The translations under genes and the position numbers were made by a program. Shown one piece after another: positions 1 through 8,419 of a stretch of DNA of 64,000 nt (its first letter is position 1; every line of letters starts with the position of its first letter). Origin of the DNA: Bacteroidota bacterium (GTDB lineage: Bacteria > Bacteroidota > Bacteroidia > Bacteroidales > Paludibacteraceae); assembly GCA_023391625.1 (NCBI GenBank), contig JAEWAN010000034.1:682001-746000 (forward strand), read 5' to 3'. Below the pieces are notes generated by a model. The model had not been told where the DNA came from and did no database searches. It worked only from the letters and a program-made list of their open reading frames with translations.

Positions 1-293
1 CCGGCTAATCCGGAAAAGAAACCTCCTGTAAGAAAAGCGAAAGGAACCCACGAATTCTGAAGGCCGAAATAAGCCATAACTCCAAACAGCAGAGCTAACA
101 CAACAAACACGACAATCACAACTTTATACTGCTGCCTTAAGTACGACATAGCACCCTCCCGTACATAGCGGGCTATTGTCTTCATTTTATCCGTACCTTC
201 ACTTTGTTTCATCATTTGCCGGAAAAAATACCAGGCAAAACACAAGGCAACAATGGCTGCCAAGGGAACTAAATAAAAAATATAACTTTCCAT
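1..293 (-). CDS. hppA: Membrane-bound proton/sodium-translocating pyrophosphatase, N-terminal part
   Basis: Partial gene: its start codon lies at 291-293 on the minus strand and the reading frame is still open at the window edge, giving about 97 N-terminal residues. They contain a first membrane helix, then a short cytoplasmic stretch with the motif REGAMSYLRQQY, then a second helix and a Gly/Phe-rich start of a third. This pattern (GAMxYLxxQY after the first helix) is typical of integral-membrane pyrophosphatases, which couple pyrophosphate hydrolysis to H+ or Na+ export across the inner membrane. The catalytic loops lie outside the window, so ion specificity cannot be judged. It sits 34 bases downstream of the nucleosidase gene on the same strand and is probably co-transcribed with it. 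Confidence 0.85.
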   Translation of the reverse strand, partial: MESYIFYLVPLAAIVALCFAWYFFRQMMKQSEGTDKMKTIARYVREGAMSYLRQQYKVVIVVFVVLALLFGVMAYFGLQNSWVPFAFLTGGFFSGLA

Positions 294-327
294 GTGTATT
301 TTATTTAAAGGTTAATATATAGTGTGC

Positions 328-1074
328 TTAACGGGTCAATTGTATGTACTCTTTTAAAATTCCTAACGAATAGTAACCTACGTGTTTATTCACAAAATCG
401 CTTTCAGATAAATGTACTTCTCCATCCGCCTGATCGGAAATAACCCTTACAACAATTAAAGGAACTGAATAATCCGCACATACCTGAGCAACTGCAGCCC
501 CTTCCATTTCTGCACAAGCCACGGAAGGTAAATTACGGGAAAGGGCCTGCTTCATCTTCAGACTTGAAATAAATAAATCGCCACTGGCTATATCACCCAC
601 AATAAATTTAGGATTCATAATATTAACTCCGGTCAGTGTTTTGCGAAAATCCGCATTATGAATCAGAAAGTTATGTACCGACCTGGACATTACCTGCAAA
701 TCCTGTGCATCGGCTTCATAAGACGTCCTGTTTGTCAACGGTATTTCAAAACGCTGCATCAAAGGACGGGCATCCATATCATGCTGAAATAACCTCTCAC
801 CTATTACAATATCACCGATATTCAGTTCTGGCGATATGCCTCCCGCAATTCCGGTAAAAATAATCCGGTCCACGTCAAACTCCAATATCAGGTGAACAGT
901 GGTAGCGGCAGCGGCCACCTTACCCCAGCGGGAAAAAACAGCAACAACTTCCTGACCATATAATTTTCCCCGATAGTAAGTACGGCTACCCTTTTCAATA
1001 ACCGTTTTCTCTGTTATGGCATTTATAACCATTTCCATTTCTTCCGGCATAGCGCCTATCAAGCCCAACAACAT
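328..1074 (-). CDS. mtnN: 5'-methylthioadenosine/S-adenosylhomocysteine nucleosidase
   Basis: A 248-residue cytoplasmic enzyme of the MTAN/Pfs family, which cleaves adenine from methylthioadenosine and S-adenosylhomocysteine and so serves methionine salvage and relief of methyltransferase inhibition. The N-terminus GLIGAMPEEME places Glu12 where the E. coli enzyme has its catalytic Glu12. The purine and ribose site is seen as AEMEGAA (residues 188-194), and the catalytic aspartate is Asp214 in VISDQAD. Length is slightly over the usual 230 residues. It lies between the M48 protease gene (36-base gap) and the pyrophosphatase gene (34-base gap), all on the minus strand, so a three-gene operon is likely. 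Confidence 0.93.
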   Translation of the reverse strand: MLLGLIGAMPEEMEMVINAITEKTVIEKGSRTYYRGKLYGQEVVAVFSRWGKVAAAATTVHLILEFDVDRIIFTGIAGGISPELNIGDIVIGERLFQHDMDARPLMQRFEIPLTNRTSYEADAQDLQVMSRSVHNFLIHNADFRKTLTGVNIMNPKFIVGDIASGDLFISSLKMKQALSRNLPSVACAEMEGAAVAQVCADYSVPLIVVRVISDQADGEVHLSESDFVNKHVGYYSLGILKEYIQLTR

Positions 1075-1110
1075 AGTATATTTTTCGTTTTTATGAATTG
1101 ACTATTCCTA

Positions 1111-2364
1111 TTATTTTTTCGCAACTTCCTGATTATACTCATTTATATTCATGATCCTTTGATACAAAGTAGGGTGTGAATAATAAAAAAACACATATAG
1201 GGGATGTGGTGTCAGATTACTCAAAGATGTAGCTGATAATTTTTTAAGAGAAGTTATCAGTAATTCACCGTAACCATACGAGGCCGCAAAGCGGTCTGCC
1301 TGGTATTCAAAGCGACGGGATAAAACATTGATACCAATATCCAAAACAAAAGATACCGGTGAATACAAAATAGCAAAAGCCAGCGCATTCAGATGAAAAT
1401 TCGCTTCTGTACCTCCAAGTGCCTGAGCAAAAACATCGCTCTGAAGCACGTAACCAAAAAAGAAGAACAATAACAGGGTATACGGCAAATTTATCATATA
1501 ATTAATAAGGGTATGCTTATGTTTATAATGCCCAATCTCATGGGCCAACACCGCAACAATTTCGTCTGTTGTCATTTCATCCATAAGCGTATCATACAGA
1601 ACGATACGCTTTTTTGCTCCCAGACCGGTGAAATAAGCATTAGCCTTGGTAGAACGTTTAGAGCCATCGATAATGTAAATATTCTGGAGCTTAAAACCCG
1701 CTCTGACTGAAAAATTTTCTATCTTATCACGGAGTTCACCAGGAGGCAATGGCGTTTGTTTATTAAAAAGAGGTACTATAACCTGCGAATAAAACATAGA
1801 CATGAAAAGACTAAATACCGTAACCACTCCAAAGGCCAGTAACCAAAAATAACGAGGGGTCAAGGTATATATCCATACAATCAGAAAAAGAATTCCACCT
1901 CCCAAAACTATCGTCATTGCATAACCTTTCAGCTTATCAATAACAAATAACTTAGGAGTAACTTTATTGAACCCGAAACGTTGCTCTATCACAAAGGTAT
2001 CATACCACTCAAACGGAATCAGAATCAAATCATTTACAAAATAAATGACACCAAAGAAAACGATAGATACCAAAATTTCATTGTGAATACAACCATGTAT
2101 AAGCTGGTCTAACCAACCAAAACCTCCCAGGCTGTACATTAGAAAGGTTATCAGAAAACTAAGCGTACTGGTAAGCATTCCAAAACGGGTATTTGTTCTG
2201 AAATAATTCTGTTGTTTCTCATATTTTTCCGGATCATAAATACCTTGTAAAGGCGGAGGCAATTCCTGCCTCGAATTACGTATATTCAGAAAAGAAAGAT
2301 AACGTCCAAAGGCAAAATCAGCAACTAAAATCACAAGAATGGCATAAAAAAGAAACTGTGTCAT
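1111..2364 (-). CDS. M48 family metalloprotease, Ste24/CAAX protease type
   Basis: A 417-residue integral-membrane zinc protease. Several hydrophobic helices (roughly residues 3-20, 62-82, 96-117, 150-168, 172-195) precede the zinc motif HEIGH at 275-279, and the third zinc ligand is Glu352 in FEYQAD. That ligand arrangement and the long N-terminal membrane half match Ste24/CAAX prenyl protease 1 rather than HtpX, which is shorter. Bacteria generally lack prenylated CAAX substrates, so its role is probably membrane-protein quality control; this is inference. It is the first gene of the minus-strand set leading to mtnN and hppA. Confidence 0.9.
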   Translation of the reverse strand: MTQFLFYAILVILVADFAFGRYLSFLNIRNSRQELPPPLQGIYDPEKYEKQQNYFRTNTRFGMLTSTLSFLITFLMYSLGGFGWLDQLIHGCIHNEILVSIVFFGVIYFVNDLILIPFEWYDTFVIEQRFGFNKVTPKLFVIDKLKGYAMTIVLGGGILFLIVWIYTLTPRYFWLLAFGVVTVFSLFMSMFYSQVIVPLFNKQTPLPPGELRDKIENFSVRAGFKLQNIYIIDGSKRSTKANAYFTGLGAKKRIVLYDTLMDEMTTDEIVAVLAHEIGHYKHKHTLINYMINLPYTLLLFFFFGYVLQSDVFAQALGGTEANFHLNALAFAILYSPVSFVLDIGINVLSRRFEYQADRFAASYGYGELLITSLKKLSATSLSNLTPHPLYVFFYYSHPTLYQRIMNINEYNQEVAKK

Positions 2365-2569
2365 ATATACGTATTATTAATTTTTCACTTAAAGAAACAA
2401 ATATACAAAAAATCATAACGAATAAATAAAACCTCAGGGTTAAGATATAACATTAATAAATTAACAGGTAAACGTCTAATTAACGCCTGTAATAGTTATT
2501 TCATCATCAGTTAAATAATATTCCGTAATAAATTAAAAGGAATAATCTGTTTTCTTCCAGACATATCTT

Positions 2570-2600
2570 TTTGAATTAAATGATTTAATTCTTACCTTTG
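2570..2600 (+). promoter_or_regulatory. Bacteroides-type promoter of the porin gene
   Basis: TTTG at 2570-2573 and TACCTTTG at 2593-2600 are separated by 19 bases, matching the Bacteroidota primary-sigma consensus (TTTG at -33, TAnnTTTG at -7). The ATG of the porin gene follows 20 bases after the second element. This is the best two-box match noticed in the window. Confidence 0.7.
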
Positions 2601-2620
2601 CGACTCAAAAAAACACGATA

Positions 2621-3895
2621 ATGACGACAACTATTAATAAGAATATCAACATTTTACGATATTCCATTTTTATAATCCTCACTTTTTTCTGCGCCTCTGC
2701 CTTTGCCAAAGGAGATAAAAAAACTCATTTCCAGTTTTACGGGTTTATACGCAACGATTTCTATTACAATTCCCGGCAAAACGAACAGTCTGTTGACGGG
2801 GTGTTTAATACTCACCCTAAACCAATAGAAATGAAAGACGGCAAAGACGTAAATGCCACTCCTCAGGCACAACTAATCAGCGTTTGCACACGACTTGGAG
2901 TGGACGTTACCGGCATTAATATGCTTGGAGCAGCCTCTTCGGCTAAGGTTGAAGCTGACTTTGCCGGTTTTGGAAGTAACTTTTATGTGTTACGTATCCG
3001 CCAGGCCTATGCTAAACTACAATGGGAAAATGCTGAAATTTTGTTGGGACAAACCTGGCATCCGATGTCCAGCATCATGCCCAGCGTTATCTCCCTCAAC
3101 ACAGGAGCTCCTTTTCAACCTTTCAACCGGAGTCCGCAATTACGATATACACAAAAATTAGGTAAACAACTGTATATCACAGCCGGGGCAATATACCAAA
3201 TGCAATACACCTCCTACGGACCGGGAAGCCCCGCAGCTGCTTCTTATTTAAATTCCGCTTCTGCTTCTTATTTAAAAAATGCGATACTACCCAATTTCTT
3301 TATCGGATTGGAACAAAAAAATGCAAACTGGACTAACGGAGTAGGATTTGATATAAAAACCATCAAACCGGATATTGCCAAAATAACCTCTACAAGCGCT
3401 TCCGTATATAGCCAATACTCTAATAATAAATTACAGGCAAAAGCTAAGGTGGTATGGGGACAAAACGTGAGCGATCATACTATGCTAAGCGGTTACGGAG
3501 CTTCTAAAATCGGCACTGACGGCAAAGCTACTGAATACACAAATTTCAACATCATCTCATCCTGGGTGAACGTGGTTTATGGTACTACATGGAAAGTGGG
3601 AATATTCGGAGGAATATCCAAAAACTTCGGTACTGATAAAAATCTCGTCTTAAATAACGACCAGGATTTTCTGGTTTACGGAAGGGGGCTTTACAACTTT
3701 GATTCGCAAATTTTATTGGACTGCCTGTACCGTGTATCGCCTTACGTAAGTTACAATTTATCTAAATTAAGTATAGGAGTGGAATATAATTTCACATCTG
3801 CTTCTTATGGGGAGTTATTAAACAACGGGAAAGTAACCAATCCTTACACCGTAAATAATCACCGTATACTGGCAAGCGTTATTTACACTTTTTAG
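2621..3895 (+). CDS. Outer-membrane porin-like beta-barrel protein
   Basis: A 424-residue protein with an N-terminal signal peptide (hydrophobic residues 13-27, likely cleaved after ASAFA at 29). The mature part begins with a barrel-type strand (FQFYGFIRNDFYYNSR), is rich in alternating hydrophobic/polar strands, and ends in an aromatic residue (VIYTF), as expected for Bam-inserted barrels. Overall look and length fit DcaP-like or general porins of Bacteroidota. The substrate is unknown. It is a single-gene unit with its own promoter and no SusC/SusD partners nearby. Confidence 0.75.
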   Translation: MTTTINKNINILRYSIFIILTFFCASAFAKGDKKTHFQFYGFIRNDFYYNSRQNEQSVDGVFNTHPKPIEMKDGKDVNATPQAQLISVCTRLGVDVTGINMLGAASSAKVEADFAGFGSNFYVLRIRQAYAKLQWENAEILLGQTWHPMSSIMPSVISLNTGAPFQPFNRSPQLRYTQKLGKQLYITAGAIYQMQYTSYGPGSPAAASYLNSASASYLKNAILPNFFIGLEQKNANWTNGVGFDIKTIKPDIAKITSTSASVYSQYSNNKLQAKAKVVWGQNVSDHTMLSGYGASKIGTDGKATEYTNFNIISSWVNVVYGTTWKVGIFGGISKNFGTDKNLVLNNDQDFLVYGRGLYNFDSQILLDCLYRVSPYVSYNLSKLSIGVEYNFTSASYGELLNNGKVTNPYTVNNHRILASVIYTF

Positions 3896-4271
3896 AATGA
3901 TATAATGAAAAAGCTACGGATATCACTACCCATAGCTCTCTGAAAAAAATTACTCTATTCTTTTTATATCTAACCAAACATTTACACACCCACTTCATTT
4001 TTTGAATGAAAAAGAGATCTATAAAAATTTGATGTACAAAGATTATGAATAATATCCACAAAAAAATCTATTTATTGACACATTTACTCTAATAATTGCG
4101 TTTTGTAAACAGATACGTACACAATTTAGGTACAATCATAAAGAACAACAGGTATTATCATTATCTCCCGTTCAACATCATTATTTTTATTTTAAATTGT
4201 CAGTAAGTAAATTACCGGACACAATAGCCGGATTTATTGTTACTTTTGCAACAAAATAAAACAAACAAACT
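3896..4271. other. Intergenic region, 376 bases, promoter of the EFR1 gene at its end
   Basis: AT-rich spacer without a supportable gene. A minus-strand reading frame of about 60 codons (3879-4061) overlaps the porin stop and has no coding character. The only recognisable signal is TACTTTTG at 4241-4248, a Bacteroides -7-type element, 23 bases before the EFR1 start codon. No convincing -33 box was seen. Confidence 0.5.
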
Positions 4272-5042
4272 ATGATCTTCTACTTTTCCGGCACGGGCAA
4301 CTCCTTATGGGTTGCCAAACAACTAAAAGCGAAATACAGTGATAATATAATATCTATTGCAGATGAGTTGAAAAAGGATGCTTCCCCACTCACCTATTCA
4401 CTGAAGGAAAATGAAAAAATCTTCTTTGTTTTTCCTGTTCATTCATGGGGACCTGCTGTTCTGGTCTTATCTTTTATCAACAAACTGACATTTAAAAATT
4501 ATACAAACCAGCCTGTATATACAATATGCACGTGTGGTGACAACTGCGGCTTTACAGATAAAATAATAAGGGAAGCATTACAGAAGAAATCCATCAATCT
4601 AACCCATACTTATTCCCTGCAAATGCCGAATAATTACATTTTAATGAAAGGTTTCGGCATAGACAGTAAAGAAACGGAAAAAGAAAAATTATCCCAATCT
4701 CCCGCCCTGTTAAAAAACATAACAGATGATATAGACCTAAAAGGAAACCATGATATCTATACACGCGGTATCCACCCTTTCCTGAAAAGCAGAATTGTAT
4801 ATCCGCTGTTCAGAAAATACGCCATCGGTAAAAATAAATTTTATGCTACAGATGAATGTATTTCATGTGGCTTATGCGAAAGTGTATGCCCTACAGGCAC
4901 TATAACACTCCACGACGGCAAACCTCTTTGGGGGAATAATTGCGTACAGTGTACAGCATGCATCCACCGTTGCCCGGTAAAAGCTATCGAATATGGAAAT
5001 ATAACACAATCGCAAGGCAGATATACCCATCCCGATTTATAA
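4272..5042 (+). CDS. EFR1 family flavodoxin-ferredoxin protein
   Basis: A 256-residue cytoplasmic redox protein. The N-terminal half is a flavodoxin-like domain whose FMN phosphate loop is SGTGNSLWVAKQL (residues 6-18). The C-terminal half carries two 4Fe-4S motifs, Cys196-199-202-206 and Cys224-227-230-234, the second followed by Pro. This two-domain layout is the EFR1 family. Its electron donor and acceptor are not known. It stands alone behind its own TACTTTTG element; the following U32 gene is 176 bases downstream with a separate promoter. Confidence 0.88.
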   Translation: MIFYFSGTGNSLWVAKQLKAKYSDNIISIADELKKDASPLTYSLKENEKIFFVFPVHSWGPAVLVLSFINKLTFKNYTNQPVYTICTCGDNCGFTDKIIREALQKKSINLTHTYSLQMPNNYILMKGFGIDSKETEKEKLSQSPALLKNITDDIDLKGNHDIYTRGIHPFLKSRIVYPLFRKYAIGKNKFYATDECISCGLCESVCPTGTITLHDGKPLWGNNCVQCTACIHRCPVKAIEYGNITQSQGRYTHPDL

Positions 5043-5206
5043 AAGCAGGGTTAATCTGTTTACATCTTATTTTATTAGTCCCTATATACCAAGCCCCATA
5101 CAGCTTGAGTTTCTATCCAAACAGGAAGTGGATATACACAGCCCTCTTTGTTTGAGGAACAAGCACTATATGATAAGGCTTCATCTGATATTCGTCAAAA
5201 TATTCG

Positions 5207-5214
5207 TAATTTTG
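5207..5214 (+). promoter_or_regulatory. -7 element directly before the U32 gene
   Basis: TAATTTTG ends only four bases before the ATG at 5219. In Bacteroidota transcription starts a few bases after this element, so the U32 mRNA from this site would have almost no 5' leader. No clear -33 TTTG at the expected spacing. Confidence 0.45.
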
Positions 5215-5218
5215 CCTT

Positions 5219-7030
5219 ATGCAACAAATTGAACTTTTATCTCCAGCCAGAAATTTAACCTGCGGACTTGCTGCTATTAACCACGGAGCGGATGCAGTTT
5301 ACATAGGAGCCAGTCAATTCAGCGCACGTGTATCTGCTGGAAATCCAATCAGTGATATTGAAAAACTGGCAGACTATGCCCACCAATTCCGTTCAAAAGT
5401 ATATGTAACTTTAAATACAATTCTTACTGACGAACAGCTACCAGATGCCGAAAAACTGATATGGGATATTTACGAAGCCGGAGCAGATGCCCTTATCATC
5501 CAGGATATGGGAATACTTAAATTAAACTTGCCCCCTATCGCTCTCCATGCAAGTACCCAGACAGACAACCGCACAGCGGAAAAAGTAAAATTTCTCAAAG
5601 ACACTGGGTTTTCAAGAGTCGTACTGGCCAGAGAATTATCTCTCAAAGAAATAGAAGAAATACATACAAAAGTCAATGTAGAACTGGAAGCATTTGTCCA
5701 CGGCGCACTGTGTGTAAGTTATAGCGGACAATGCTATATCAGCGAGGCTTCCTGCGGACGAAGCGCCAACCGGGGGGCTTGTGCCCAATTTTGCCGGCTT
5801 CCTTACGATTTAATAGACAGCAATGGCAAAGTCCTTATCAAAAACAAACACCTGCTTTCACTAAAAGATTTAAATCTATCCGATTATCTCCCTGACATGA
5901 TAAAAGCAGGAATATCTTCCTTTAAAATAGAAGGAAGATTAAAAGGCCCGGACTATGTAAAAAACATCACGGCTTATTATCGTAAGAAATTGGATTTATT
6001 GCTAGAGAGGGACAATAATTTATCTAAATTATCAGAAGGAAAAACTTACTTTTTTTTCAATCCTAATCCGACTAAAAGTTTCAACAGAGGAAGCAGCAAC
6101 TATTTTTTTAAAGAAAGAGTTCAGGGCTTAATTCAACCGGATACACCTAAGTCATTGGGCGAAAAAGTGGGGAAACTTAAATATGCGGGACAAAACCATA
6201 TTGAGATATCGGGAGAAACCGCCATTCATAATGGAGATGGTTTATGCTTCATCAACGATTCGGGAGAATTAACCGGATTTCGTGTAAATAGAGTTGATAA
6301 CGATAAAATATATCCTTTAGATACCCCAAAGATAAACACCAATACTGTTATATACCGTAATTTTGATTCCGGTTTTGATAAAATACTGCAAGGAAACACC
6401 GCTGAACGTAAAATAACCGTAGATATTGATTTTTCCGAAACAAACAATGGATTTTGCATCCGGGTGACGGATGAAGAAGGTATCAGCATTAATTTTGCTT
6501 TCGCTCATACCAAAGAAATAGCACAAAAACCGGAAACGGTTAAAGATAATTTAAAGAAACAGCTATCCAAACTTGGAAATACGATATACGAAGTACGTAA
6601 CATAAATATTAATTTGTCACAAGACTTCTTTTTTCCCAATTCCCTACTTAGCTCATGTAGAAGGGAAGCCTTTGAAATACTCGACAGGAAGCGCAAAGAA
6701 CTATATAAACGCCCTGTTGCAAGTAAAATAAACAGGGGGATATTCCCGCAAGAGACAGTGGACTATACGGCCAATATCACTAATTCGCTCTCAGAAAAGT
6801 TTTATCTGGAATCCGGCGTAAAACAAATAAAACCCGGATTTGAAATTAATGCCCCGGAAGGAGTGCCTTTAATGTACTGTCGGTATTGTATAAAATATGA
6901 ATTGGGTTGGTGTTCAAAACTAAACAAGAATACAACGTTTAAGGAACCCTTGTTTCTAAAAAACAACTATAATACTTATCAACTTTCTTTTGATTGTAAA
7001 AACTGCCAGATGAAGCTAATTAAAGCATAA
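5219..7030 (+). CDS. U32 family peptidase-like RNA hydroxylation protein (RlhA type)
   Basis: A 603-residue protein. The N-terminal 330 residues form the U32 domain, with the family signature EAFVHGALCVSYSGQCYIS at 157-175, followed by Cys179, Cys188 and Cys192 in the usual CGRxxNRGxCAQxCR context. A long C-terminal part (about 330-603) matches the layout of RlhA/DUF3656 proteins, and its end adds another cysteine cluster (YCRYC, GWC, CKNC) that could bind metal or Fe-S. E. coli RlhA hydroxylates a 23S rRNA cytidine; U32 proteins in general act in prephenate-dependent RNA hydroxylation rather than proteolysis. Which RNA is modified here is not shown by the sequence. The unit ends at a strong palindromic terminator. 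Confidence 0.85.
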   Translation: MQQIELLSPARNLTCGLAAINHGADAVYIGASQFSARVSAGNPISDIEKLADYAHQFRSKVYVTLNTILTDEQLPDAEKLIWDIYEAGADALIIQDMGILKLNLPPIALHASTQTDNRTAEKVKFLKDTGFSRVVLARELSLKEIEEIHTKVNVELEAFVHGALCVSYSGQCYISEASCGRSANRGACAQFCRLPYDLIDSNGKVLIKNKHLLSLKDLNLSDYLPDMIKAGISSFKIEGRLKGPDYVKNITAYYRKKLDLLLERDNNLSKLSEGKTYFFFNPNPTKSFNRGSSNYFFKERVQGLIQPDTPKSLGEKVGKLKYAGQNHIEISGETAIHNGDGLCFINDSGELTGFRVNRVDNDKIYPLDTPKINTNTVIYRNFDSGFDKILQGNTAERKITVDIDFSETNNGFCIRVTDEEGISINFAFAHTKEIAQKPETVKDNLKKQLSKLGNTIYEVRNININLSQDFFFPNSLLSSCRREAFEILDRKRKELYKRPVASKINRGIFPQETVDYTANITNSLSEKFYLESGVKQIKPGFEINAPEGVPLMYCRYCIKYELGWCSKLNKNTTFKEPLFLKNNYNTYQLSFDCKNCQMKLIKA

Positions 7031-7067
7031 AAAAATAGTGATGTTTATATAAACATCACTATTTTTT
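7030..7067. terminator. Bidirectional terminator between U32 and TPR genes
   Basis: Perfect palindrome, 19-base arms meeting at 7048/7049 with no spacer (core ATAGTGATGTTTAT and its complement), flanked by A and T runs on both sides. It lies between two convergent genes (stops at 7030 and 7089) and can serve both. Confidence 0.9.
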
Positions 7068-7088
7068 ATTTATCGTTCTAATATTTAA

Positions 7089-8300
7089 TTAGTCTCTGTA
7101 CAATTCAGGGAATTCCACTTTCATCTTTTTATTCAGTTCTTCATACTGAGCATCCATTCCCAAACGGTAATATAAGTTACGCAATACAGATGCTGTCTGA
7201 GCTGTAGCAGCCAATTCTACTGCTTTTTCATAATATGGAATTGCTTCTTTAAATTCCGCATTTGCACTTTTATCATCAGCCATCAGAATAGCTTTATTGT
7301 AATGCATACGGCCCAATGCTTCATATGCTCCGGCTAATGTAGGATCCAGAGCGATAGCCTGATTATAAGCCTCTATTGCTTCATCAGCTTTTTCTATAGA
7401 TTCCAATAACCCTCCTTTTACAAAATAAAACTGAGCCTGAGTAAGAGCATCATTCTTTTCTGCATTAGCCAAAATAGCTTTTTCCAGATAAGTCAAAGCT
7501 TCATCGGTTTCTTCTGACAAAATAAACTGATTAATCAAATTCTGAACAAACCAGATTTCCTGAGGAAATTTAGTTACAGCTTCTTCCAGTGTAAGAACAT
7601 AGTTAGCTGTGTCATTTTTTTTCATATACTCTTCAGCAAGCAACTGATAAACAGCAACTGTTTCATAATTTTTATCTTTCAATCTTTCATACAAAGCAAT
7701 AGCTTCATCAGACTTACCTGCATTTGTTGCGGAAATAGCAGCAAAATAATTGATCATATCATACGTAGAATCCCTTTCCACTTCATTTTCAATCAATGGT
7801 AAATCCGGAACACCTAAATACACATTAAATACAGACAATGCTTCGTCGTATTTCTGCTGACCGAACAAATGAGCACCATAATTAATAAAGTTATATTTAT
7901 AATACTCCTTTATCATTTTTTTGATATCCCGTCTGTGTTTAGGTTTTACTTTACCTTTTTCATTAGGCAACTGATCCAGTTCATCAGCCTTAATCAAATA
8001 ATTGTATGACTCCATCACGACCTGACCTATAGTGTCCTGGCTTATTTCTTTGCCAAGTACAGCTTGTTTTTCAAAATCCTGATTTTGTTGATATCCAATC
8101 AGTCCGGCCACATACCAAGTGTTAGCCTGATCTTTAGTTAAATCATTAGCCAAAGCCTCTTTTATAAGTACACGTGCTCCAGCGAAATCCGGATTTTCTT
8201 CCACCAATACTTTATTTTTGGCTTTAGATACATTTCCTTTTTGTGCATGCACTGCTGTAAAGCTCATAACTAAAAGCAATGCGATCATCAACTTTTTCAT
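7089..8300 (-). CDS. Secreted/periplasmic tetratricopeptide repeat protein
   Basis: A 403-residue protein with a clear signal peptide (residues 1-19, cleavage after VHA). The rest is alpha-helical with TPR repeats, clearest at about 265-400 where the canonical pattern of paired helices appears (ALTYLEKAIL, AIEAYNQAIALDPTLAGAYEALGRMHYNKA, AIPYYEKAVELA). No enzymatic motif. It is likely a periplasmic scaffold; partner unknown. A TATCTTTG element on the minus strand at 8346-8353 lies 45 bases before the start, so it has its own promoter separate from gyrA. Confidence 0.8.
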   Translation of the reverse strand: MKKLMIALLLVMSFTAVHAQKGNVSKAKNKVLVEENPDFAGARVLIKEALANDLTKDQANTWYVAGLIGYQQNQDFEKQAVLGKEISQDTIGQVVMESYNYLIKADELDQLPNEKGKVKPKHRRDIKKMIKEYYKYNFINYGAHLFGQQKYDEALSVFNVYLGVPDLPLIENEVERDSTYDMINYFAAISATNAGKSDEAIALYERLKDKNYETVAVYQLLAEEYMKKNDTANYVLTLEEAVTKFPQEIWFVQNLINQFILSEETDEALTYLEKAILANAEKNDALTQAQFYFVKGGLLESIEKADEAIEAYNQAIALDPTLAGAYEALGRMHYNKAILMADDKSANAEFKEAIPYYEKAVELAATAQTASVLRNLYYRLGMDAQYEELNKKMKVEFPELYRD

Positions 8301-8345
8301 ATTAAAATAATAGTTTTGTTTAATTTATTATTCACTAAATAATTG

Positions 8346-8353
8346 CAAAGATA
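8346..8353 (-). promoter_or_regulatory. -7 element of the TPR gene
   Basis: TATCTTTG read on the minus strand, in the short gap between gyrA and the TPR gene, at a sensible distance before the TPR start at 8300. No good -33 box seen. Confidence 0.5.
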
Positions 8354-8419
8354 TCTATTTTCCAACGATCGTCTGATTCTGTTTTGTTTTTTTAAACTAT
8401 ACAAAAATCAGACCGAAAA

